Below, piece by piece: positions 1 through 10,339 of a stretch of DNA of 34,836 nt (its first letter is position 1; each line of letters starts with the position of its first letter). Both the position numbers and the translations under genes were made by a program. The notes under the pieces were generated by a model. It was not told the origin of the DNA. It saw nothing but the letters and a program-made list of their open reading frames with translations, and did no database searches. Source of the stretch: Entophlyctis helioformis (Eukaryota; Chytridiomycota; Chytridiomycetes; Chytridiales; Chytriomycetaceae); NCBI GenBank assembly GCA_025526915.1, contig JAHLKH010000236.1, positions 1 to 34,836 on the forward strand, in the 5' to 3' direction.

Positions 1-522
1 CGGTCTGGTGCGTCTTGAGTGCCTCTGCCGATCCGCCGAGTGTGGTCACCCACGAGTGGCGCCAGTCGATGTAGATGTCGGCAACCTGCCGCAACAGACC
101 AGCCGCGTGTCAGCCGAGAGTCAGTCGAGTGTCAGTCGAATGGCGGCTGACGACGCACAGGCAGGCAGATGCAAACACACTTGGTCCACAAAGTATCGCT
201 CGTCGTCGTTGCTGCCTGCGTACTTGCGCAGCTTGTTTGCAATGAACCGCAGCAGCGGCACCGACTGCGTGTAGTTGCGGCCGTTGAGCTCGAGCACAGG
301 CAGCGAGCCGAATGGGTTGGCTCCGGACGCGACGATCTTGGCCTTGAGCGCGGGCCAGTCGGCAAACTGCACGCGGTTGTCAACAAAGGCGATGCCGGCC
401 TCGTGGAAGAACAGCCGCAACACCTCGCCACGGCCCTTGGTGCCGGCGACGTTGAAGTATGTGAGCGTGGGAGTGCCGCCAATGAGCTGGTTGGGCGTGA
501 GAGGGAGAGACGCAGACGACAT
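1..522 (-). CDS. Glutathione S-transferase, 3' end cut by the window
   Basis: Two exons are visible: 522-181, then a GT-AG intron 180-86 (95 nt), then 85-1 running off the window edge. Phase is 0 on both sides. The protein starts MSSASLPLTP; TYFNVAGTKGRGEVLRLFF is the classic GST N-terminal beta-alpha region with its Tyr and Arg, and FGSLPVLELNGRNYTQSVPLLRFIA is the cis-Pro and glutathione-binding Ser segment (about residues 71-95). Exon 2 reads VADIYIDWRHSWV, the first helix of the C-terminal domain. This is a cytosolic GST of sigma/alpha-like type that conjugates glutathione to electrophiles. The ATG at 522 lies about 75 nt after a TATA box. The rest of the C-terminal domain is outside the window. 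Confidence 0.92.
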
Positions 523-594
523 GGCTTGAGGTTGTTTGGTTGGTTAGTTGGTGGATGTTTGGATGACAGCCATTCCAAGACAGATCGTGATCGG

Positions 595-601
595 CTTTAT
601 A
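595..601 (-). promoter_or_regulatory. TATA box of the GST gene
   Basis: On the minus strand the sequence reads TATAAAG, ending about 73 nt upstream of the GST start codon. Position and sequence fit a core promoter element; no transcript data are available. Confidence 0.55.
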
Positions 602-655
602 CTCGGCATGCGGCTCAATGCGTCTGTCGGCCAGCATCCACAGGCATGGCGTGCT

Positions 656-713
656 CAGTTGTTCCTGGATGAGCAGTTGTTCCGCCAGTTGTTCCTGTCT
701 GGTCAGTTGTTCC
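656..713. repeat. Four copies of CAGTTGTTCC in the GST/RPC11 promoter region
   Basis: The decamer CAGTTGTTCC (GGAACAACTG on the minus strand) occurs at 656-665, 674-683, 686-695 and 704-713. The start-to-start spacings are 18, 12 and 18 bp, all multiples of 6. The cluster lies in the 382-bp gap between the divergent GST (start 522) and RPC11 (start 905), about 55 bp upstream of the GST TATA box. It may be a clustered activator site or just a degenerate minisatellite. The remainder of the gap holds a short CCAG-repeat run near 832-860 and nothing else I can assign. Confidence 0.6.
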
Positions 714-904
714 TGTATTAATCCGTGGCGTGGCAGCAGCGTCGCATTCAACCCAGCATGCTCCAGCATCTCGTCCCAGTGTGGCTTGCACACACGATCT
801 GTCCATCCAGCAGCCCTTCCACACGATCTGTCCAGCCAGCCAGCCAGCCAGCCAGATCTGCCTCGACATCGCCTGTGCAGCCGTTGCTCGCTGTTGGCCG
901 CGCA

Positions 905-1538
905 ATGTATTTCTGTCCAACGTGCGCCAACCTGCTGCTCGTCCAGTCCGGCGAGCGAGGCAACGAGCTGTTCTGCCAGTCATGCCCGTATGTGTGCAGA
1001 GTCGAAAAGGTGCGCTCCGTCCATCACACATGCCGCCCACGCTGCCACTCTGCCCACTCTGCATTCTCTGACCAGTCCAGCCTGCCCTCACTGCCAACAC
1101 ACCGCATCCCGCAGCCATTGACCAAGAAGCAGACGTTTGAGCGCAAGGCCATCGACGATGTCTTGGGCGGCGCAAAGAGCTGGGAGAATGTGGACCAGAC
1201 AGACAGTACGCAAGCGAGCCAGCGTCGTGCTGTGCTATGCCGTGCTGTGCCGTGCATGGATGTCTGCCGTTGTCTGCCATGCCCGACTGACATGGAGTGT
1301 TGAATGCACACACACACACACACACAGCAACCTGTCCCAAGTGCGACAACAACAGAGCGTACTTTATGCAGATCCAGATCCGCTCTGCCGACGAGCCCAT
1401 GTCCATCTTCTTCAGGGTATGTGGGGCAGACAGACAGCATGCAACAGTGCAGCATGCCACAGTGCAGTATGCTGTTCATGGTGCTGACAACCGATCCGAC
1501 AGTGCGTCAGGTGCGCAAACCAATGGCGCGAGGGATAG
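905..1538 (+). CDS. RPC11: DNA-directed RNA polymerase III subunit RPC11 (POLR3K/RPC10)
   Basis: Four exons with matching phases: 905-1009, 1115-1205, 1328-1416 and 1503-1538, giving 106 aa, the family's normal length. The N-terminal zinc ribbon starts MYFCPTCANLLLVQ and contains FCQSCPYVC. A conserved linker reads DDVLGGAKSWENVD. The C-terminal TFIIS-like ribbon has CPKCDNNRAYF and the hallmark RSADEPMSIFF; its acidic pair D-E is the part that stimulates RNA cleavage by Pol III. The last exon is only 36 nt and supplies the second Cys pair (CVRC) and the end WREG. It acts in the Pol III core, in RNA cleavage, termination and reinitiation. Intron 2 ends in a (CA)10 run just before the AG instead of a pyrimidine tract. 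The 3' end is 65 bp from the end of the convergent OB-fold gene. Confidence 0.95.
1307..1326. repeat. (CA)10 microsatellite at an intron end
   Basis: Ten CA units occupy the last bases of RPC11 intron 2 and abut the acceptor AG (exon 3 starts at 1328). Length variation here would lie next to the splice site. Confidence 0.9.
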
Positions 1539-1603
1539 AAACATCGGCCGCTGCTGGCAGCAACCAACCACCTCACATGCACCACATCCATCGCATCCCG
1601 CAC

Positions 1604-4523
1604 TCACGACTCCATCTGCGTCAATAGATGCTGGATCTGCACAACAACGTTGGGCTTGATATCCACCTTGTCGACCCTGCACACCGTTTGGCCATTCTGC
1701 CTCACCGGATCGCATTCAGTGCGAGCAGGTCAGCAACCAGCCGTGCCGGTACACAAGATCAAGCGCCAACCTTACATTGGTGAACACAGTGACAGCGCAC
1801 AGGACCGCCATGCCTTCAACGCTGTGTAGGATATCCTTCTGTGCATAACGCGGAAGATTGGTAAACTGCGTTGGTGTTGTGCGACCCCAGAGCAGATCCA
1901 TTGCTGCGCCGTCCTGGATATGCGCGTCAATGACATGTTCGCCGTCGTCAAGCCGGACTGTCAGGGACAGCACACGCTCGACAGCATCCACATATGACGA
2001 GCATCCGCCGCAAAAGGACATGTCGTCCAAGTCCATGACCGGCTTGCGACATAACGTGTCTGTTCATCAACCACGCACAACGCCAGCCGCATATCAGATC
2101 CAGCCCATACACACTGCTGGCAAGCCAGTCCGAGAGTACATACGGACGGATTGTGTGAACGGCTTGTCAATGTCGTCGGCGTGTGGCCATCCAGCTACAA
2201 TGCAGTGCGTGTAGAACAGCCCACACCGTGCTTGGCGTATCGCCGAGATCGGTGTTGAGCAGAACATGGACGGCGACGTCATGATGCCCATGCATGCCGT
2301 TACTGTCGGCGCAGATATCAGACCATTTGGCAATCATCGCGCAGATTGAATAAGCAACTGCCGTGGCACTCACCGTTGCCAACTTTGGTGCCATGCTCGG
2401 GTGACCCAATCACCACAACGCGTCCGTCGGCATCGCTATACGTCGCCAGTTGCTCCAGCAGCACCACATGCCCAATGTCCAATGCCGACGCTGCCACTGC
2501 TGCCGTTGACCATAAGGTGACGTCACAGACACCTGTCGGACTCTGGATGCGTATGCCGCACCGCTCCTGTACGCGGTTGCTGGAAATGGCCGGATCCTGG
2601 GCAACCAGAGCACGCACTCGAATCAATCAATGCGGACGATGGACAAGCAACCCTCCATCCAAGCATCCGTTACATTGGGGAACATGGCCGTCACCATGCC
2701 GAACAGCGTGACATTGTAGCTATTGGGAGGCAGCTGCTCAAGATCCAGCTGCTCAAGGTACCATTCCAGATCGGCTCTACCCTTCTCCACAAGCCCGCAT
2801 GGAATACAGCCGTCAGCTGATTAGCAAATGCATTGCCACATGGCTTTGGACTGCAAGACAAGCGCAACTCTCACATCCTCGTCGCGTGGATACTCGATGT
2901 GCGTGCCAGGCTTTCGATGCATCTGTGTGGGCAATGTCGCCATCAACTCAACCTCCTTTTGCACGCCAATCCACCATCCGAGTCAGCACACCTGTCACCG
3001 CGGTCACCATCGTGCAAGGCACGCACCTTGGTCGCATCTGCCGGAATCAAAAACAGCACGGTTCCGGTTCCGTACTCCATGTCGACCATGTCAGGATCAG
3101 CAACGGACTGGGAAGACACGAATGGACGCCAGATGGCCACCGAGTCTCCCTTGCGCATCAGCGTCGTCAACGCCAGCTGCGTGTCCCATAATACAAGTCG
3201 ACCCCGCCGCCCAGTCGCGTCTTGCATATTCACAATGCGCTTGGAATGGCGACCATTGAGCATGGTGTCATGCGCATCTCCAATGCTTGTGATCTGTGCC
3301 GCACAAGACGCGCGTGAGCTAAACAGACACCATACCGCACTAGCTGCCGTATGGATGCATACCTTGAAAACAATGCGATAGTCTGTGCCCGACTGAATAC
3401 CCTCAACGGTCATGTCGCCAAGGAACATGTTGAAGTGAGTCTCGAGGAACTCGCAGTCGGCAGGCGAGTCGAGCGATAAGAGCGGCACAAGCATGTCGGT
3501 TGGCAGTAACCGATGTGCCACTGCATGATCCGACCGCAGCAACGCAGGCAAGTTCAGTATCGACTTTGTCTGAGTGATCCGAAACACGCGCTGGTTGAAC
3601 GCATGTTTGCAGGCACATGCAGATCGAGAATGATGGTCAGCTGTCGTGCGGTAACGGCTGCGTGTGGCATCGCATGGCATGACAGCGATCCGCCTGTTTA
3701 CGTTTTGTAAAAAGCCCTTGAACATCGGGTCCTGTAAAAAGTAAAACTTGCGATGCACAAACATGTCCATTGCAAACCGAGACTCGAAGCTGAACATCCG
3801 TGCACAACAAGTCAAGGCATCTCTGTCCCATCTCTGGCAATCCATCGAGCATCAACAGACGATACAGACACGATGTGCATCCATGCATGCAAAACTCGTT
3901 GGGAGAAAAGGATATAGGTATCCGTGCCGTCGAGCGTGTGGGTGCGCACCAGAGCCGCTTCAAAGACCATCGACTGGGTAGCCAGCTTAGTATCGCTGAG
4001 CGACTCGAGCGCCGTGTATTCTGTTGCACTCCGTGTCAGCCACGCTCTCGGCACCATCCATGCGCGTCTGGCACTTGCTTTTGGATCTGCCAAGGCTGTG
4101 CTGCGAGCCGTCGATGCTCCACTGCGGTTGTCCAGTCAGTCGGATGCCGCGAGATGGGCAGTCAGCGGACGTGCCATGCAAGGTGCACTCGAGCAGATAC
4201 TTGCATGCTTGGCTAGCTCGGACTCGATAATGGCTCGAGTGAGGCCCCCTGGATACTGGCAAAGCAAGTCAAGTAACCGCCTTGCTGTTCATGTCCTGTT
4301 GCCACATTGTGTATGCAGGTCAGCACTGCCCAGTATCGCCACAACAACAGGCTGGTTGCCAGCAGCGGCAGCAGCCTCACCAAGGAACAGCTGATACGAG
4401 AAGCGCGGCCTGGCCGTCTGCTTTGCTGCCGGCCTGTTGCATGCCCTTTTCCGAGTGTGTCTGTTTCTGCGCATACGAGGCCAGGAAGGCTCTGTAGTGG
4501 TCGACGGCCTTGGCAAAGTCCAT
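1604..4523 (-). CDS. Multi-OB-fold, zinc-ribbon ssDNA-binding protein (RPA1/MEIOB/SHLD2-like)
   Basis: The 3' exons join in phase: 3569-3363, 3293 to about 3010, 2816-2674, 2596-2374, 2302-2144, 2059-1776 and 1696-1604 (stop 1606-1604). An upstream exon ends at 3702. Three OB-fold-like units are visible. The first has RIVNMQDATGRRGRLVLWD and MRKGDSVAIW. The second runs from YNVTLFGMVTAMFPN to PTGVCDVTLWSTAAV and VVLLEQL. The third contains FCGGC, a probable half of a zinc ribbon, followed by VLSLTVRLDDGEHVIDAHIQD. Three OB folds with zinc in the last is the plan of RPA1, MEIOB and shieldin SHLD2, which bind single-stranded DNA in replication, meiosis or break repair; I cannot decide among them. 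Coding-like frames continue upstream to MDFAKAVDHYRAFLASYAQ (ATG 4523), but splice borders between 4390 and 3800 are not resolved. An alternative ATG lies at 4593. Confidence 0.68.
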
Positions 4524-4609
4524 GTCAACCCCGATTGTCTTGCAGCTCCACAGTTCAACCAGGAAGATCAAGGTTGACGATGTCGGACATGGTCCGATGT
4601 TATCCGGAT

Positions 4610-4627
4610 CACGTGAGAAGACACGTG
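4610..4627. promoter_or_regulatory. Paired CACGTG motifs upstream of the OB-fold gene
   Basis: CACGTG occurs at 4610-4615 and 4622-4627, centre-to-centre 12 bp, within the short gap (4594-4689) between the FYR gene's stop and the OB-fold gene's start region. E-box palindromes of this type are bound by bHLH/Cbf1-like factors; that role is an inference here. The same 12-bp spacing recurs at 16865-16882. Confidence 0.5.
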
Positions 4628-4689
4628 ACTGGATCTACGTTGTACAGGCACGGCCTGGCCGTTGGTCACTTGGAACATTCATTGCACAT

Positions 4690-5225
4690 TCATCGAGGAA
4701 AGTGCGGTGGCTGGTGTGGGTGGTGATGTGGTGCCGACTGCTGCGACTGGTGGAACGATGTACTGTGGGAAGAAGCAGCAAGCTGCGCACCATGAGCTTG
4801 GAGCATGCCGAACGAATCCACATCAGGAAGGCCATGCGGACTCGCCGTGGCAGACGATGACGCCGATGCACCCAGAACATCCATCTCCTCCGGACCGCTC
4901 TCGACGGCCGCGTCTGTGTGGTGATCGCCCGAGGACAAAAGTTGGCGATCGGGTGTCCATGACATGCTTGACATGGCGGTGACGGCGGCCACGGCTGGAT
5001 TGACAGACATGGACGTGCTGGCATGGCCAGCAAGCTGTGGTCTTATGGCGGACATGGGCATGGCGAGCGGGAACTGTGAGAGTGTCGCAGGTTGGGCCTG
5101 TGCATGTGGCATGACCGACATTGGGCTGACTGGCGGTCTTGCGGCCGGCGATGGCGCGGGATTAGATATGCTGTGTGCCATGCTTGGCGACCCAGCAAAG
5201 AGATTATGGGGATGGAACGACTGTT

Positions 5226-5275
<50 letters not shown>

Positions 5276-8200
5276 CTGCTGCTGCTGCTGGATAAGCAGC
5301 TTCTGTCTTTGCAAGAGTTGTTGCTGCTGTTGTTGCTGCTGTTGTTGCTGATGCGCAAACTGTGCTTGAATGCGGTCTTGTTCTTGCTGAAAGGTGGTCG
5401 TGGGCAACATACGCGCGCCATGTTGCTGTTGTGTTTGTGGATAAGACGAATGTTGGCGTTGAGGCGTGTATGGGAGTTGCTGAAGTTGCGGGTAGAATGA
5501 CAGAGATGCGGTCTCCGTGCTGGCTAGTGGATGCGTGATTGGCGTGTGTGGAGACTGTGCGATAATGCTCACTGCATCTTGTATGGACATGGCCGGTGGC
5601 GGAATGGCAAGGCCTGCCAATGACGGGCGTCTGGACGCCGTGACAGAAAACGCGGCCGGCGATGATACAATGCCCATGTGAGGCATGGACGAAGCGGTCG
5701 ATATGGGTAGCGGCATGCTCATCTCGGCGGCGGAAGGGGTGCCTGCCATGAACATATTGCTTGCTCGGACAGCATGACTGCCTTGGCTCGCCTGCGACGC
5801 CAGGTTCTGTGTGCTGACTTGCGGTGCCTGTGGCAGCTGTGCCATCAGTTGCATGGGCTGCGGCGTCTGCGGCGTGTATGTCGGAGTGCTTGCCATGCTC
5901 AGATGGCTCGGGGGATTGGAGTGGTTTGCGTGCAACGGCTGGCTTGATTGGTCAGATGACGGCAATGCAGATTCTGCGGAAGTCGCCTGTGCATCCCATG
6001 CGTGTCGGGAGTCTGCCGGCAGGTCGATCCCGCCAGATGATGCCTCCGTTTCAACTGCGGGACAGCGCGGCTTGCGCGCTTGGTGAGCCCAACTTCAAAC
6101 TGTGTGTTCACATGCAACCGGGTTAGTAGCAGCACCGTAAACGGCAGTGAGCGATGCCTGCAAACCTTTTGCATCTTGTATGATGAACACAGATTCGCGT
6201 TGGGCAGCTCCTGGATAAGCTTTTGGATGGTTGGCTGCGAGAAACCAAAATAGTCGGGGCCAGACGCGCTGTTGCTGTGTTCGCGGTTTCGCAGAATGTT
6301 TGCAGCTGCGAAAGATCGCAGGTGTCAGATGCCAGGAATGCTATGATCAAGCCAGCCAACAACCAAGCAACAATCAGTGCACCTTTCAGTATCGACGTCC
6401 ATGCGCCGGTTGCCGACGTAGCCACGGCAGCCTTGTCAACAGCATCCTCTGGCACCACCTGGAACCGAGGCCCTTCTCCTCCATCCAGGACTGTGCTTGT
6501 GTATCGCACTGTCTTTTCAGGATCGACAATACTGAAAAAGTCTCTGTTTCAGGAGTCGCGGATGCTTGCCATGTTAGATCCGGAATCCGAGACATACCAG
6601 CTGGTTAGCGGTCACGTACCTGGATGAGGTGAATCCGACTGGGAAGATGTACCGCTCGTTGTGGAAGTTTGGCCGATCGTGGATGACGGTGCCGAGGGAA
6701 TGGACAGTGATGATTCCAGACTGGAAGGGAACGATAGGCTGTCCATTATCGTCCACAGATACGTCCAGAACCTTGCGAACACGGGCAGCAATGTCACTCC
6801 GCTGCGTTTCTTCTTGGCGTCATCAGTGGTCATTGCTTGCACGGAACCGACGCCTGCATTTGAAGTTGGTCCTGCAAGCGCTAGGGATGCAAACAGAGGT
6901 GATGGTGTTGCATGCGATGCCGAAGCAGGTGTTGCATCACGCGGATCTTGTGTGTAACCCTGTACGGGTATGCCAGACGAGTGGAGATGCGGCTCTTGAG
7001 AGCTGCCGTGTGTCGCTTGCTCGTGCCGAACATGTGATGCATCTGCCATGAAGGCATCTGCTTGGTCTGCCGCTGCATCCGAGACCGGATAGCTTGTTCC
7101 ATTAGTTGTGCCATGATCAGAGTCGTGCAATCTGTTCTCAGGAGCCTCAAGGACAGGCTGTTGCTGAGTAGTAGTGGACACAATCGCACTTGGGGTAGAC
7201 TCCACAGGTGGGATGGCTCGAGCGAGGAATGGCGTCCCTGCGTGACTCGACGGCGCAGAGTACGTGTTGCCGTGATGCGGCTCGGCTTGTGCAGTTGTGA
7301 TTGCAGCGGTGGCGTCTTGTGCCTCTATTGCTGGTCTGGTCATATCTGCCCGAATGGCGGGTTGCTCTCCTTGCCCATTCCGCTTTGCTGCATTTACAGC
7401 TGGCACTTGCTGAGCCTCCTGCTGGATCGGCGCCACAATGCCGCCAGAGGCAGATGTTTGTGCAGGAGCTGCAGCCGAGCCGCTTTTGTTCGCAGGTGCA
7501 GCTACCCGTCGACGTCTCTTTGCCGGTGGTTTGGATGGTGTTGGCCCCGTGTCTGCCGCTGATGGCGCAACAAGGCTGCTGATTGCCGTGGAAGAGAGGG
7601 ACGATGAAGGAAGACCGAGACGCTGCGCGCGTGTGTCTGCAACAAAAGAAAGCGTCAGACGCGAACGGTGCAAGCCATTCCACGAGTAGCATGGACTGCC
7701 AGCAGGCCCAGCAGCCAGACGCACCTCTTGCCAACGATACAGTGGACCCGACAGAGGAAATCGAGATGGATGTGGCCGACGAGATGGATGCGTCGCTGTC
7801 ACTGTCGCTGTCCCGAATCTGCTCGTGCTTGGCGATGCGTTCGAGAAGAAGACTGCGGCCATCGAAGGAGACCAAGGCGGCAGACGGCGCCACAATCCCA
7901 GAAATGGTCAGCGGGTGCTTATTAATGTGACCAAGCATGCGGCAGCATGGACACAACGCACTCTTTTTCTTTCTTGAGCAGCGCATAGCCGAGCCTGACT
8001 CGCTTGAGCTTGGACGTCAGCCGATCGTTCTCCTGCAGCGCCATGTTAGACACGCTGCGCAGGCCGTATGCTTATATAGGTTGTACTATCGCGGCTGACT
8101 CACGTCGATGACTTCCTTCAGCTGCACCGTGGAAGGAGCAGCGAGAGGGCGAGCACCGAATCCCAGAGTGTGTGGCCGAGGCATCCAGATCCACGGAGCG

Positions 8201-8488
8201 CCACGGTTGAATGGCAGCCCGCCGTCCGAGGCAGGATGCAGGAGAGTGTGCGTGTGTGTTGGTCCAACGAGTCGTGGCAGCCGTGGCAGCCGTGCGTGCA
8301 AGCAGGCGAGGGCAGGCAGATGGACAGACAGGCAGTCGGGCAGGCAGCCAGACAGGCACGCCGGCCAGGAGGTCGGCATGCCACAGAGCAGGCAGCCGGT
8401 CAGCAAACAAGCGCCTGCCACCAGCCAGCGTTGGACGGCAACAACGCACCCTGCGCTTGAGCTGCCGGTACTTTTCCTCGTCCTTCAT
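4690..8488 (-). CDS. FYRN/FYRC-domain chromatin protein with INO80E/TBRG1-like N-terminus and Gln-rich tail
   Basis: Resolved exons are 8488-8450 (MKDEEKYRQLKRR), an 18-nt microexon 8121-8104 (LKEVID), 8032-7962 (ENDRLTSKLKRVRLGYALLK), 7852-7725, 7636 to about 6970-6800, an FYRN exon ending 6620, FYRC exons 6531-6383 and 6305-6166, and a tail from about 5986. The N-terminal helix resembles INO80E and TBRG1, followed by an acidic Ser run. Exon 5 has a basic nuclear-signal-like AKRRRRV. FYRN is seen as HSLGTVIHDRPNFHNERYIF and PVGF. FYRC is seen as VDPEKTVRYTSTVLDGGEGP and SGPDYFGFSQPTIQKLIQEL. Likely nuclear, in a chromatin-remodelling or modifying complex (inference). Two oddities: the frame changes before FYRN, around 6970-6790, by an intron I cannot place; and the Gln-rich tail switches frame inside the CAG tract at about 5274. 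Downstream of that switch the tail stays open to the stop at 4690. Confidence 0.82.
5221..5280. repeat. CAG/CAA (poly-Gln) tract with a frame-breaking base
   Basis: On the minus strand this is a run of CAG and CAA codons inside the Gln-rich tail of the FYR protein. At 5274-5275 a doubled G on the plus strand interrupts the CTG register. The upstream frame then reads poly-Ala and soon stops, whereas the downstream coding frame reads poly-Gln and continues for about 170 codons. A one-base slip, a sequencing error in the repeat, or a real frameshift allele would all look like this. Confidence 0.75.
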
Positions 8489-8639
8489 AGCGTTCCTGCG
8501 TGTGTCTGTGTGTGTCTGTGTATGCCTGCAAGTGTCTGTGTGTGCCTGCGAGTGCCTGCGAGTGCCTGCGAGGCTGTCTGTCGTCCAGAGCGAGGCTTGG
8601 GCAGGCGTGGTGAAAGTTGCCGTGTCGTCACGCAACGCA
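8489..8639. promoter_or_regulatory. Bidirectional promoter region with TG-rich minisatellite
   Basis: The 151-bp gap between the divergent starts of the FYR gene (8488, -) and the membrane protein gene (8640, +) holds tandem degenerate units of the type TGTGTCTGTG and GAGTGCCTGC from about 8497 to 8575. No TATA box is evident. Confidence 0.45.
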
Positions 8640-10243
8640 ATGTCGAGATCGGCGGCAGAGCACCAGGCTGAGCACCAGGCAGAGCACCAGGCAGGACACC
8701 AGGCAGGGCAGGCCGGCAAGCAAGGCGGGCCGCTCGACCCCGGCGTCTACCTGCTCATGGACGACGGCCAGCTGAGCGGCAGCCCAGACAGCCCGCTGCG
8801 CCAGCAGCTGTTCGAGCACCGCTTCGCCCTCTACCGCGTCTACGAGGCCGTTGTGCCCAAGCCGCCGGCCGTGGCCAACTCGGTGCGCCAGGGCATTTCC
8901 GACGACGACGACCGGGCCTGCTTCATCGACTTTGTCAAGACCATCACAGACGACATGTGCGTGCACACGCTGCTGTGCTGATTGCCATCGCCCGGTGTCT
9001 GGCCAGACACTCACCCGACTCTTCTTTGACACTGTGGTGCAGGCGCATCTCTTACGGACTGCTGTCAACGGTGCTCAACATCTACCTGATCCTCACGTTC
9101 TGGAACAGAGTAAACTACAGTCCGCCAGAGCCCATGCTCGGCATCTCAGACGCCATGGCTCTTGGCTCGAGCCCTGCATCCTCGCTCCTCCACGGCTGGC
9201 TGCCCGCACTCCCAAGACTCTTCAGCACGACAAGGCCGCCGAGCTACGTCGACTTTGTCGATATCTTCCAGCTGTGGTTCTACACCGCCGCGTTCGTCTC
9301 GCACCACGTGAACCCATACATCGAGTTCCAGCTCATGACTTTTGGGCCACACCTCATCAACGGCGCGCTCCTGATGGCGTTCTGGCTTGTTGGAGCCGAT
9401 CCTCCGTCGCCAACGTCCATGTCAGACAATGGCGACTTGTCCGCGGCAGACATGGGCTGGCCCACCAGGCTGACGTGGGTGCTGTCGGGCGGCGGGACTG
9501 TCGATGCGCGATACACGAGCTGGAATGCTGTTTACACGCCGCTGTTCTGGTGGTGGCTGTTCATGTTTTCGCGGCGAAACGTCTGTGGCATCGCAATCTG
9601 GATGCAGCAAGCACGGATACTGGAGCAGGAAAGGGCGTGCAGATCAGCGGGAGTGGACACAGATGCAGGAACCGACGCAGAAAGCGCTGGTGATAGCACA
9701 AGTGAGCGGCAGGATCAAGATCAACCGCGGCAGCAAGGACAGCACGGCCCGAAATCGACGATGCCTCAGAACAATCGCAGCTCCAACAGCCAAGCACAGC
9801 CAGGCAGCCCGACCTCGAGCCAGCACTCTCGTGCAACCGAGAACAGCAACAGCAACAGCAACAGCAGTGGCAACGGCAACGGCAACGGTAATGGCGATGG
9901 CCTTGAACTGCCGGAACGCGCTCATGGCTGGAGGCGATATGCACTGCTCAGCGAAGGCTGGCTGTACATGGCATGGCGATTCGGGTCGCCCTCTCTCCTG
10001 CTGCTGATCTGGAATCTCTGGATCCGGCCTCCAGCGCTGTCCACCGTGCAGCTCATTGACATGTCTCCCTCCTTGCCGCTGTTTTGGATGGCCCTCATCA
10101 CGATACTGAACGCAGTATCGCTGCACACCTGGTTCTCGTATCTAAACTTCCAGCAGCAGTGCATCGTGTGGATCGAGCCGTACCGCAAAGCCATCGTTAT
10201 CAACAGCTTCGAAAAGGATCACGGTATCGGGTTCGTGTATTGA
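8640..10243 (+). CDS. Unrecognised multipass membrane protein
   Basis: Two exons, 8640-8956 and 9043-10243, join in phase across an 86-nt intron to give 505 aa. The N-terminus carries an AEHQ-type repeat (AEHQAEHQAEHQAGHQAGQ) coded by tandem DNA, then a soluble part with LFEHRFALYRVYEAV. Hydrophobic stretches that could be membrane segments are STVLNIYLILTFW, IFQLWFYTAAFV, HLINGALLMAFWLVGA, PLFWWWLFMF, SPSLLLLIWNLWI and PLFWMALITILNAVSL, so about six. A hydrophilic loop between the fourth and fifth is rich in Gln, Ser, Asn and Gly (an SNSNSN/GNGNGN run), typical of a disordered region. I do not recognise the family and assign no function. Its 3' end is convergent with ketopantoate reductase, 96 bp away. 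Confidence 0.85.
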
Positions 10244-10339
10244 GCCCAAGTGACCCCACTGCAACAAGAATGTACAATTGTAGCTACACATGTCTTTTAT
10301 TGTTCGCAGCCGTCGTTTGCATGATTGCCACTGGCATGC

